Source of the DNA: Rhyacichthys aspro | Taxonomy: Eukaryota; Chordata; Actinopteri; Gobiiformes; Rhyacichthyidae | Length of the DNA stretch: 64,000 nt | Assembly: GCA_036850595.1 (NCBI GenBank) | Contig: CM072158.1 | Span: 8,385,422 to 8,449,421 of the forward strand | Direction of reading: 5' to 3' | Shown: in pieces, positions 52,401 to 62,400 of the stretch | Position numbering within the stretch: position 1 is the first letter of the stretch | Layout of the letters: each line of letters begins with the position of its first letter | Notes under the pieces: generated by a model | What the model was told of the DNA's origin: nothing | Database searches by the model: none | Seen by the model: only the letters and a program-made list of their open reading frames with translations | Position numbers and translations under genes: made by a program

Positions 52401-55400
52401 AAGCAAAGCATACACAGATTTCTGGTCCCAGTCGATGAGCTACATACAGCGTGTGAGGATTTCTCTATTTTTACTTTAATGTAGTCTGTATGTGCACTAA
52501 CTTTCTAGTAAACAGATGGTTTAGCAGAAGATGAGACAAAAAACAAATGGTGAGTAGCCGACTTTATCATTTTCACACCTGAAAAGACAATACAAATGTA
52601 ATATGAAAGAAATGACGATTGTATTAAATAACATGACACTTGTCTAAATTCTGCTGAAGCAAAAGTTGTGCTTATATACATATAACAACCTGTGCTTTTG
52701 ATACTAGAACATAAGAAATGACACAAAAGTGTTGAAAGCTATGGTTAATTAAGTATAAAGTCAGACTGTATATAATGTGGATGTGGCATATTTTCATATT
52801 TGACTGCGGTCAGTCACAGCAGCCATGTTGAGTTGTATTGATAGGTTCGTTAAGTTTGTTATAAAATAATATTATGGGGCCATTCTTTAGTACAGTGATT
52901 CTCAACTGGTCTCATTCTGGGACCCAAATCTTTTTTTTCTCATTTGTTGCGACCCACCCATTTCCCAATATACATTTGTAAGCAATTTTATCAGAATCTT
53001 AAATCCATACATAACTCAGATTAACCTGTCACATTTTAATTCATTTGCAGTTCCAATAGCAATATTAAACTGCACTCTGTGACCCACCAAGAGCCTGGGA
53101 CCTACTTTTAAGTCCTGACCCACCAGTTGAGAATGACTGCTTTATGATATATAAGCAGAATACACTGCTTACATTGCAAAAATGATTCCCACTGGTCACT
53201 CTGTCGACATCCATTCTTTATATACAATCTGTATACACATTCATGAAACTGCAATCAGTGCTGTTACGATCAACACAATTGCTTTTACATTCATCTTAAG
53301 TCATTCTGTTAAATTTAAGTTTTGACAAGATAAGTTTTGTCATCCATCAAATAAAATCGGGAACGTACAAATCCAGAAAACACACAAACCTACTGTATAA
53401 ACTAATAGCAGTACTTCACAGAAGTCAGACTTTGGGTGAAGGAGGGAGACATCATGCACAAAGGAAGCTGTCCCAGGTGTGAGTATCTTTAAAGTGAACA
53501 GGTGAGGACTATTTAAAAAGGGAAGAAGTCAAACGAGGGAGCTTCCTGGGACAACGAGGCAAACAAAGGTGTGAGGAAATGAAGCAAGGCAGGTTGGCAA
53601 CACAGACAAAGATTTAGTGGGTCATTTTATCGAGGAGCAAAAGGAGGACGGTTAGGCTTATGACATTGGCTTTAACATTACCTGAAATTTTCCCTGTCCC
53701 GCCTACAGCTGCGCTCTCTTTGGGCAAGATACGCAGCGTGGGGGGGTGGGTGAGACTAAACTCATGATCCACCCGGCCGTTATCCACAGGTGGGATGTGC
53801 ACTTTGTGTGGCTCAGCGGTCTTGTGGTAAACTCTGGCGGCTGCAGTGGTCGTGCTCCAAGTGCGTCTGGTCCAGTGTGGTGTGGATGTAGTGGTCTTTG
53901 TGCTTAAAGATGAGTCTGGGGCTGCTGTGGAGGTCTTTCTGCTGGACTCAACACTGTTCACAGACTCTTGGGGAGAAACTGTAGTGGTCAGCGAAGCCCA
54001 GTTGGTGGTTTGGGAGTTGATAGGAAACCCTACTGAGATATTTTCTTTGTCGTTGGTTGGAGACACTGAAACTTCCTCGGTGGGAAACAGGGAAAGTTCT
54101 TCAATGGTTGGAGTAACTGAGAGATTCTGGAGAGGATCCATATTTTCCTGGGTTGAGTTGCTTTCTTCTTCTTCATAGTTTGGGCTGGATGTAAAATAGT
54201 CCTCGTGAGTGGTAGTTGTCACGTCCTCTTCCTCTTCTTCAAACCTTGAATTGTCCTTTTCTCCCAAGTGAATGTTTTCTTCATTTTCAAGAATAGCATT
54301 TTCATCTTCCTCCAGCAAATGTTCTTCTAGATCCTCTTGGCGAGTGGGAAAAACGCCATCTTCCAAAGTTGGGGGGGCTTCATCAAGTGTTGTGATCACT
54401 GTTTCAGGTTCGTGACCACTTGCTTCTTGAAAAGCATCGGTCACAGCCTCTAAATACACTCTGTAGGTCGGTTTAACAGAGGAGCTTAGAGACTCTGTGG
54501 TGCCAAAAGCTACTTCAGAAACATCGAGGTCGTCAAACTTTGTTGGTAGTTGCTTAATTTCTTCGCTTCCCACCATCACAGCTTCTTCGGTTTCTAAACT
54601 TGTACTTCCCTCTTGTTTAAAGAGGTCTCTCCCAGGTGTGACAGTTAAATCTGGGACAGAACTATTGGAGGGTGTACTACTCGGCGGGACAGAAGGTATA
54701 AGCTGAGCTGTTGTTCCCAAAGTTGAGGAATCAGATACTGCAACCAAAGTGGGTGCATCTGTGTTTAGGTCACTCTCTGCAAACGACAAAAAATGGCCAA
54801 GATGAGTAAAGTATAAATAAACATGTGATTATTAAGATGACTTTAATTACTGAAGGGGACAGCCTAGTATTTGTAGGCGTCTATGGTGCACTTAGAAATA
54901 GGTAACTTATTCTTTACAGTAGATAAGTGTCAGCAGAGTAGTAGCTTTGTGTTAGACATGGCTGCTAATGGGGCCAGGGAAAACACACTTTTAAAACAAA
55001 TAAACTTCAAGCACTTTATTCTGTTCCTCATTTATACAACTGTTCATATTTAAAGCGCCTCAACATGGCTGTCTGAAAATATGGACTACTTCTCCTACAC
55101 ACATGGAGGAAACCACAAACTGATATGTGTTTAAAATCAGATTGTCACTGTCTCTCTGCTGTTCTCTGTGTGCTGACAACCATCTGTTGGGAATAAATTA
55201 TCCAAAAGTATCCAATAGAACCACATTTACAAAAAATAAAGTATCCAGTTAAGCATAGATTTCAAGAAACAGCTTTGGAAAAATCAGCCTAGAAGCCTGG
55301 AACTGTGTAGTATTACCAGATAAGACAGGTAAATGAGACTGATTCCAAAACCAAATGTAATACCTAGTACCCCCTACCTGGGAACCCATGCCATTGCATT

Positions 55401-58400
55401 TAAGGATATGTTTTCATTTGAATAATAATGAGGTTGATAAATAATTTGTTAGGCTTGGTTGGTCTTGATCCAGACCCAGAGTCCTCCATCTCCAAGATAA
55501 GACTGAGTAGAAATGCCTTTAAAATAGTGTAAACCCACTCGACCAGTCTTCTTACACATATACATATTACATCTACTCAAGTATCATGTGACGGTGCAGC
55601 CTTACCTTGAGAATCATCTCCAGATCCACCAAGTGAAAACCAAGATGGCAGCTCTTCAGTGGACGATTTAAAAGGTTGGGTTGGTTGAGTTAAAATGTCT
55701 TTTTCTTCTGGTGATTCAGTCAAGAGAGTGATTTCCAAAGCTTCGTTGACTACGGCCTCCTGGTGATTCACATGAAGCACAGGGACTGAGGTTGTGTTGG
55801 TCTTCTCTGTAATATTCTCCTCAATAGAGTCATCTGCTTCAGTGACATTAGTTTGGAGAGAGTCTTGATCCTCAGCTAATGGAGTGGTCTCTTGAGTTTG
55901 ATTTTTGTAAAGTTCAGGAAGCCCAGTTGTGTTTTCAAATTCAGATTGGTAAAAAGTCCAATTCAGAGTCTGTTGTGTCTCATTCATTTCTGTAGGAGGT
56001 GAGGTTATGTTAAATAAGTGGACGAAGACTGGTTCAGATGTGGCGTTTTGTGTAGACTCTGTTGTGTTTGGTGTAACCAGGTTTTTCTCTCTAGAGGAGG
56101 ACGAAAAAAAAGGAAATGACTCAAGGAAACTCAGTGCCTCCCTCTCGACTTGTTCGACGCGGTTCAGCTCTAGTTCTTGATCAGTTTCTGTGAGAATAAC
56201 AACACTCTCTCTGATGTCCTCCGACTCAGTGGCCGCGTAGCCGACGGGCGACACAGTGTGAGCGTTTCTGTCACCTGCAGAAATGAATGTCACTTTAAAA
56301 CCCGTAAACAAATAAAGTATAATACAACTGACAAGAATGAGAAGAACACAAGCTATATTTTTATGGTTTTGAGATAAAGTACACACCTCTAAAGCAATAA
56401 ACATCGTGGAGACTCGACAACTCAGGGAACCCAGTTTGGTTGCTGAAGCGGTACACGGTTTTGACGCCTGCCTGCGAGCCTCCGCAGCGCTCCCTGGGGG
56501 TAATGATGGGATACCTCACACTGCCGTCCGACAGCCAGCCGGGGCTGCAGCGGTCCAGTCCTTCGCTCCAGGCCAGGTACAGCTGTGCAGTGGTGGCCAG
56601 CTCTGCCCCGGCCGCTCTGCAGTACGACTGGGCCTCAGTGAACGACAGCTGCTGAGCAATGGGGTCATGAAACACCTCACCTACAATAAAAATAAAACGT
56701 TGTAAATGAATGTGTCAGTTTTGGGTTTAGTTTATTTAGTTTGGTACTGTTTATCGAAGCTTATACCATTCATTTGATCGATGTAACAGTACACATCATA
56801 TAAATTATCCGGATCCATTGTGCCATAGTTTCTCACTCCTGGTTGCCCATCCATGTCTCCATAGCAACCAACACGGGGCACCTGAATGGGGTATCTGAAA
56901 AAGGAACACAGAAAGTCTTGTAGTATGACCAGTGAATGGACACACTACACTGTATGTATATTAAGGCAGTAATGTGATTTTTTTTGTCTGTATCTATCAT
57001 GGAGCTTTAATATTGATGACAGCAGAAATCTAAGTGATCTCGTACCTGACGGACTGATCTGACAGCCAGCCTGCGTCGCACTGCTCGTAGCCGTCATAAT
57101 AAGCTGCCAGGAGCTGGTCAGCGGTGGCCATTTTCGCCCCAATTGCCTCACAAGCCTTTTGGGCCTGAGGGAAGGAAAATGCATAACGACCCAAGATATA
57201 TCTGTAGTGGAATACAACACCTATTGTAGAAAAGGACATACACAGCATTAGTATAGGTGCAACAAGAAAATATGAAACTGTTGTGACATAAAGGTAAGGG
57301 GGGCAAATGAAGTTAGAGATGTAAGAGATATAGTTTTGTTAAATAACAGTAATATTCCACAGTAAAGGTCAACTAGGTTTGTCCGTCAAAATACAATATA
57401 AAAGATGTTTTACCTTTGACCTTGAGCTGCACGAGGTCACTCGCGTCCTCCAGACCCTGCTGCACCTCACAGCGATAGTGTCCCGAGTCACTGGAGCGCA
57501 CGTCCAACAGCCTCAGCGTCAGGTCATCGGGAGACGTGGTGTAGTTTAGCAAGGCAGCGCGGTCTTTAAACGCCTCACTGAACTTCACCCTTTGACCCCG
57601 GGCCACTACGATCTGCTGCTCCTTTCCACCAGACACCACCGTCCACTTGACTCTGGGCTCGGGGGAGGAGGGCGCAGAGGACAGGGACACGAAACACGGG
57701 AGAGCCAACAAACCGCCCAGAGGCGACATGATCACACCTGAGTGAGGGATCTTCACCTGGAGATGTCTGCCGTCACCTGCATTAAACCAATCAATAATCA
57801 TTCCCTTTCTGAACGCTGCCAGGATTATACTAGTACAGTTCTGACCATCTTTGAATTAGTTATTTACAGTTTGTAAGTCACTTATAAGCTCTTACATCAC
57901 TTAGAAAAAGATAAAGTGTCCAGTTGTTTGCCAAAAAGTGAACCCACACCAAGAACTGAAGTGAACTGGCTTAGTGTGGGCTCACTATTCAGCAACCAAC
58001 TGGACACCATTTCTCTTGCGTGAGCCTATTAATGACAAACTATTTACCACATATTAATAATAATAACTTTATATTGAACCTGTTTTTATTGTGGTATTGA
58101 GTTTGGAAAATATTCAGTGGCCTTTGAGTCAAAATGCTCTGTTTGGTGTCTTTCCTCAAATCTTTTTCTATGTTCAGATGCCTTCCTCTTAACCTCCTCT
58201 GTCCTTTGACTTTGTAAACATCTAAGATACAGCTTGGTGGAAATCTAACCAATAATGGTAAAAAGCAGACTTACCAAATGTAGGTGGAGTTTGTGCCGGG
58301 AAGGCCAGAGAGAGGCGGCACATTGCACAGAGTAGTGACAGGACTTGGACATGTCTGTGAAATAGAGAGATTAAAAATGAACCAGTACAAATATATCCAA

Positions 58401-61400
58401 CATTTAAAAAAATGCAGACGTATTGTTTCTACTCTGTTTGGTTTTCAATTTCACAGATGTTTAGTCACTAGTAGTCCTCGTGTGTTGGGTCAGCAACAGA
58501 CAGGACACACTCCAATGACTGAACAAAATCAATTTTTATATAATAATTTAAAAGTTCAAACTGTGACACTGTGTATCAAGTTAGTAACACACTAAATATA
58601 ATTGCCAGCCTGCATCATACATTATTCAAAATCAATATTCAGAACCATAGTCAATGTAATCTTGCCCAATAAAATAAATAAGAGATGTTCACACTTTAAA
58701 AACTGACTGAGCTTGGAGTGGAACGTTTTTCAGGACAAAAATCGGCCTTTACTCGACATGCACTGTGTAGAGCGAGAGGAAATGTGGGAGACAGAGTTAG
58801 AGGAATGACATGGACCAAACTGACCCAAACCAGGAACATTTCTCAGTCCCAGTGCTGGTTTTTATCATGAAACTGGGAGCAGAGCTGCTGACCACAAACC
58901 ATTCATCACCTTCGGGAGCTAATGACACAGCGTCTCAGCAGCAGAGGCATCCTGCCAGTGGCTCGTCACCGGTCTGGGCCTGTTATTAACCCAGCAGCAT
59001 GGCAGGACTCAGAGCGACCTCACACAACCTCCACAATAAAGATAAAGCCAGTCCAAGGTCTCGGGTGGATTGGGCCATTTCAACTTGCCGTTACTTACTT
59101 TGGAGCTGAAATACTTACAAGTTTAACTAACCAGTCATACAATTAGCATTTCACATGGATAGTGCTGAAAATATCATGTAGCGTCTCTGTATGTAATACT
59201 ATGGCAGTTCCTGCAGTCTGCACTTGTAATAAAAGCAAAACTTTAAGGGCGAAGGAGAAGTGCATGTCATTAAAAAGTTTTCAGAAACAAATATATTTTC
59301 CGTCTTAGTCTAGTCTCAGACTCAAACTCAATTTTACTTTGTCTTGTCTCACTCTCTGATGTAGAAGTCTCTGGATTTTAAATTAAGTCTGACTAAGACC
59401 ACAACTGATTTATTTGTCCACTTCATAACTGGGACTGGGATAAAAAGTATTTCATTTTTAGCTCAATTTACAAAATATCCTTGGAACTTGGTTTCAATCC
59501 CTAAGTTTTGGTCTTGGGCTTGACTCAGTCTCAATCCCTCAGTTTTGGTCTTGGGCTTGACTCTTGTTTAATGTGGTCTTGACAACGATACTCCTCGCTT
59601 TACTGTTTCCCGCACAATGGGACTAAATGCCACTTGTGAGAAGCTGCATTGAGGCAGCAGTAAACAAGTGGCGATAAAGTCGATGTCTTGTGTATAATAA
59701 ATGCCTGGACACAGCTCAGTTAACTTGTGTCATATTAAATGGCTTTCTTTGATGGCTGAATAACCGCTGTCTGTTTATTGGCCAGCTGGGCGGACTCCAC
59801 AGGCGGCTATCACTATTAGTATTCTTGACAAGAGAACGCCTCACAGAAAGCCAGCAGCGGCTCGGGAGGACAGCTGCACACTGAGCTTTCACTTCGTACC
59901 GACTGCTTCACAAAAGGCCTCGAGGGAAAATTAAAGGACAAGCCACTGGCACACTTGCATGCCTTTTCTCTGGCCTTTCTGTCACTCTTTTCAATGATAG
60001 GAAAGGAAGCTTTAAACCACCAAGAACTGCTTTGGAGCTGGCATTGCACAAAAAGAGCAGGAACTGATGCTTAAATATCAGTTTGTGTTTATCCCTAAGC
60101 TTTAGATTGTTTGTGATTATAGATGGTCATTTGTTGTCCTTTTAGACACGTTTCTTTGGGGTTTTGGAAAAAGCTTGTCGCCACACACTCTGCAGATCCC
60201 TCGGCTTTAATGAGACTTACAGTGAAAACAATATACACGTCCTGAAAGTGCTAAGGGTGCATTATCCACAAATCCACTCCGTCGCAGAAGCACAGGCATA
60301 AGCAAAAGGCGACTGACGAGTTGGTCATGAATGGAAATGAGCATTGAGGAACAACAAAGAGATAAATTATTACTACGTCCTGTGGGTGGCCTCTGCAGTG
60401 GTCTACGCCAGGGTCACTTCAGGTCAAAGCCATGTGCGCACAGTCTGCAAAAAACACAACGCTGGTCTCGCTTCAACATGCCGACGCACCACTTTGACCG
60501 GTGCAGGCTCAGTGGAGAGCTCAGCTGGAGGATGTGACACTAATGAGCCCATGATAAAGTACATTAGAGGGGTGTAGCACATGATTAAAACAAGAAAGAG
60601 GTTTTACACAGAATAGATCCACTCCAGGGAGGTTTTCTTCTGTTTCGTTTCTCTCGCTTTTTCATGTTTGCGCATTTTGCATTAAAAATATGTCAAATAA
60701 AGTCATCATGGCTACTCGACATACCTTTAATTACCTTCAAAAGTAAACATAAAGATGAAATAATCTGAGATGGATTATTCTTTTACCTACGTTTACCTAC
60801 GAAACTTTTCTGACTTCGTTGGACAGTAAACAGCGCTTGAATCAAAGATCTCGTCCGCCTACGGGGCAGCAGTAGGCAGACATTTGCAGATGGTTTGGTA
60901 AAGCCACTAACCAGATGCTTGACCGACACAGAGCCTACCGGAAAAGAAATTACACTTACGCAAAACGCCCTAGTGCAAAACTGTTTCAGGACAGTCAAGA
61001 AATGTGTCTGAAGCAAGAATAAATAATGGTCAAAGGGGATACTCCTTAAGCCTATATTAAAGTTGCATCTCTGGAGGAATAGGAGGGAAAGTTTGGAGAA
61101 GTGTTCATCTACATGTTGTAATTGAAAACAGTATGAAACCATAAGCTATTTGAATTGAAAATACAAAATATATTATATAACTGCTCCAAAATACAGTATA
61201 TGATGTTATCAATAATGCAAAAGTCTGCATAATGCTTGGTGTAGCACAAAAATAATGGAGTACTCTGTATGCCACTGTTGGGATATAAAGTGAATACAGG
61301 CTATAGTTAAAGCAACACTATGTGACTTTGCAACATTTGCACCCCCTAGAGGTCAATGAGTGCAATTACACTGCTGCAAATTCAAACAGGACCATCTCAA

Positions 61401-62043
61401 TATATTCCTAACATGATTTGTGGAGGGTTGTGGTAATGCTGAGTCAGGTTAGAAAACAATAAAATGATTTCCATATTTGATTAAATTATTGATTTAAACC
61501 TGGTGAAGTAGGTCAAGTAGCAATTCACTGCTGCTTTTAGTCTCAGCCATAACCTTGACTAAAACCTGAGCTGTGGGCCATCTGAACTGGAGCCCCAGGT
61601 CATACTGTACCTGTCTATTAGCTGGGGTCACGTGACGACCAATAAAGGTGCACAAGCATGGAGCAAGACAATAGGGCACTTTAGACAATAAGCTCTACCT
61701 CCTGCAGGAAACCGGGGCTATCTTTTGAATAGTATAGCATTTATAATATAAGAATTAAGTAGAATTAGACTACTTTGATGGGTTAATATGTTGGGTTTCT
61801 TGGTGTTTTGTTTGCTTTTAGTGATATTTCAAATGTCTTTCATCGGTTTCATGGCGTTTATAATCTGACCACTTTGTGAAATTACAACGCGACAAATCTC
61901 TTCTCAATTTAGTGACTTTGGCTGCTTTGGCAACTCGGATAATTAGGCTAACTAAGATCCTTAATTGACCGCAGCGTTAAAAACCACTTCGGCAACTCTA
62001 AAAACGACCAAATGTCGATCCTACCTGGTTTTTCTTCGCAGCA
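49352..62043 (-). CDS. bcan: Brevican core protein (lectican proteoglycan), 14 coding exons
   Basis: Joined exons (minus strand): 62043-62024, 58354-58275, 57776-57414, 57220-57046, 56894-56767, 56680-56387, 56274-55606, 54776-53682, 51281-51174, 51104-50946, 50864-50782, 49984-49840, 49747-49565, 49485-49352. They total 3636 nt, giving 1211 aa plus TAA, with every phase matching. Order: signal peptide, Ig V-type domain (34-154), Link 1 (155-255), Link 2 (256-353), acidic mucin-like region (354-941), one EGF (942-977), C-type lectin (978-1106), CCP (1107-1167), tail. Brevican binds hyaluronan through the Link modules and tenascin-R through the lectin domain in brain matrix. A single EGF, the mef2d neighbourhood and a GPI-type alternative end favour brevican over neurocan. 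Human brevican is about 911 aa (from memory); the extra length is in the central region. The first exon is the least certain part. Confidence 0.95.
49565..49747 (-). CDS. bcan: bcan CCP (sushi) domain exon
   Basis: It encodes residues 1107-1167 (SCGPPPKV...RYYCAKGF...IRCLSGGKWERPQIQC) with the four cysteines and the Trp of a complement control module. Confidence 0.97.
49840..49984 (-). CDS. bcan: bcan C-type lectin exon 3
   Basis: It encodes LYENWYRGQPDSFFLSGEDC and VVMVWHDNGRWSDVPCNYHL. It carries the QPD motif and the WSD region of the calcium-binding site, and two of the conserved CTLD cysteines before the final YTC. Confidence 0.97.
50782..50864 (-). CDS. bcan: bcan C-type lectin exon 2
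   Basis: It encodes YYKEYQWTGLNDKAIEGDF and RWSDGNPM, the WIGL-like core (here WTGL) of the lectin fold. The acceptor is TTGTCCAG and the donor GTAAAA. Confidence 0.96.
50946..51104 (-). CDS. bcan: bcan C-type lectin exon 1
   Basis: It encodes DCEVGWDKFQGFCYRHF...WEVAEQHCRMLGAHLVSI...EEQSFIN, the first half of the CTLD. The donor is GTAAGA. Confidence 0.97.
51174..51281 (-). CDS. bcan: bcan EGF-like domain exon
   Basis: It encodes 36 residues with six cysteines (VCLDDPCLNGGTC...KCLCLPTYGGDFC), a complete EGF module, phase 1-1. No second EGF exon was found in the 2.4-kb upstream intron; neurocan would have two. Confidence 0.97.
51464..51477 (+). promoter_or_regulatory. CTCF-like motif in bcan intron
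   Basis: CCAGCAGGTGGCAG matches the CTCF core CCASYAGRKGGCRS at every position. Its orientation is opposite to the motifs at 44404 and 48044. Confidence 0.6.
52893..53139. mobile_element. hAT-type MITE in bcan intron 8
   Basis: The left end CAGTGATTCTCAACTGG is mirrored by the right end (CAGTCATTCTCAACTGG on the other strand). The flanking 8-mers CTTTAGTA (52885-52892) and CTTTATGA (53140-53147) look like a decayed 8-bp target duplication, as for hAT transposons. No transposase frame lies inside. Confidence 0.85.
53614..53681 (-). CDS. bcan: bcan alternative C-terminus by intron retention (GPI-anchor signal)
   Basis: Reading on past the exon 8 donor (CAG/GTAATG), the frame stays open for 22 more codons, GNVKANVISLTVLLLLLDKM plus two, then TAA. 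A small-residue ISGN region followed by a hydrophobic stretch is the layout of a GPI attachment signal. Mammalian brevican makes a GPI-linked short isoform in the same way at the same junction (from memory, tail beginning GNSAQG). The resulting form would be 963 aa, lacking EGF, lectin and CCP. Confidence 0.8.
53682..54776 (-). CDS. bcan: bcan exon 8, acidic mucin-like central region
   Basis: It encodes residues 577-941, rich in Ser, Thr and Glu, with FEEEEEDVTTTT and similar acidic runs. It has four N-glycosylation sequons (NSS, NST, NLS, NIS) and no cysteine that I could see. This is the attachment and protease-sensitive region of lecticans. Confidence 0.95.
55606..56274 (-). CDS. bcan: bcan exon 7, N-glycan-rich central region
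   Basis: It encodes residues 354-576. It contains ten N-X-S/T sequons in about 105 residues (NTT, NAT, NIT, NET, NWT, NTT, NQT, NVT, NIT, NTT) and ends with LGGSGDDSQ. That GGSGDD is the best candidate chondroitin sulfate attachment site in the protein. Acceptor TTCTGCAG, donor GTAAGG. Confidence 0.93.
56387..56680 (-). CDS. bcan: bcan Link module 2 exon
   Basis: It encodes residues 256-353, a whole Link module: LSFTEAQSYCRAAGAELATT, CSPGWLSDGSVRYPI and DVYCF, with four cysteines. The acceptor is TTATTGTAG and the donor GTGTGT. Confidence 0.97.
56767..56894 (-). CDS. bcan: bcan Link module 1, second half
   Basis: It encodes YPIQVPRVGCYGDMDGQPGV and NLYDVYCYIDQM. The donor is GTATAA. Confidence 0.97.
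57046..57220 (-). CDS. bcan: bcan Link module 1, first half
   Basis: It encodes YAFSFPQAQKACEAIGAKMA and YEQCDAGWLSDQSVR. Link 1 is split over two exons, as in other lecticans. Confidence 0.97.
57414..57776 (-). CDS. bcan: bcan immunoglobulin V-type domain exon
   Basis: It encodes residues 34-154 with the Ig cysteine pair (LALPCFV and YRCEVQQG), the VKWT tryptophan and DSGHYRC. The acceptor is TTAATGCAG and the donor GTAAAA. Confidence 0.97.
57916..58007 (-). repeat. Imperfect 38-bp inverted repeat in bcan intron 2
   Basis: Arms 57916-57953 and 57970-58007 are inverted copies with 32 of 38 positions identical; the loop is 16 nt. In RNA from the minus (bcan sense) strand, four of the six differences become G:U pairs, so 36 of 38 positions can pair. 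On the plus strand all six are mismatches. Length and shape suit a pre-microRNA or an editing substrate, but a MITE relic is equally possible. Confidence 0.8.
58275..58354 (-). CDS. bcan: bcan exon 2, signal peptide core
   Basis: It encodes HVQVLSLLCAMCRLSLAFPA then QTPPTF, a hydrophobic signal core with an FPA cleavage-like end. The acceptor is TTTCACAG and the donor GTAAGT. In phase it needs two upstream nucleotides, so the start codon lies in an earlier exon unless the internal ATG at residue 17 is used. Confidence 0.85.
58355..62023. other. bcan intron 1
   Basis: About 3.7 kb. It contains a 37-bp tandem duplication (59494-59565) and a CTCF-like motif at 61339-61352. No coding exon recognised. 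Confidence 0.5.
59494..59565. repeat. Two-copy tandem repeat, 37-bp unit
   Basis: The unit beginning TCAATCCCTAAGTTTTGG (59494-59530) repeats almost exactly at 59531-59565. Confidence 0.85.
62024..62043 (-). CDS. bcan: bcan exon 1, start codon
   Basis: ATG at 62043-62041 then MLRRKT plus two nucleotides, ending at donor ACCAG/GTAGGA. This phase is exactly what exon 2 needs. Joining them gives MLRRKTRHVQVLSLLC, a signal peptide with a basic head and hydrophobic core. Found by phase and context only, so another upstream exon is possible. Confidence 0.6.
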
Positions 62044-62400
62044 TCTCAGTTGACTTGACTTTTAGACGCTTTCTAAGTGTTTCCCGTGCGTTTTTACGCC
62101 GCCGTCGTCTTTACTGCAGTGCGTCTGTGCTGTGGCTGTGGGATGCTCTGCGCAGGTACAGCCCGGCTCACTGCTCAGAGAGGAGAGAGGAGAGAGAAGG
62201 AGGGCGTCGGGAGAAAGTCAAGCCAATTGTAAAAGCCCGAACTGCCCACTTTTTTTTCCAGGATGGTGATGAGGATGGCGCATGTCCGACAACAGAGAGA
62301 CACGTCTGGAGTCAACCCATGTCATAGGCTGGTATAAAGTCTGAGGTGAACTGTTCGTAGTGTTTGCAAGGAGCACAATGCATTTGGAGAAACCAGCAGG
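62044..62400 (-). promoter_or_regulatory. bcan: Probable bcan 5'UTR and promoter
   Basis: A GC-richer block directly upstream of the proposed start exon, with a purine-rich stretch (about 62180-62220). No TATA box assigned. Confidence 0.4.

Noticed and set aside
51282..53681. Search for a second EGF exon, which would suggest neurocan
   Set aside because: No Cys-rich frame with splice sites was found; the intron is AT-rich with a MITE.
61339..61352. CTCF-like GCACCCCCTAGAGG in bcan intron 1
   Set aside because: Two changes from the core, and the surrounding text resembles a common short fish repeat; not counted with the stronger sites.
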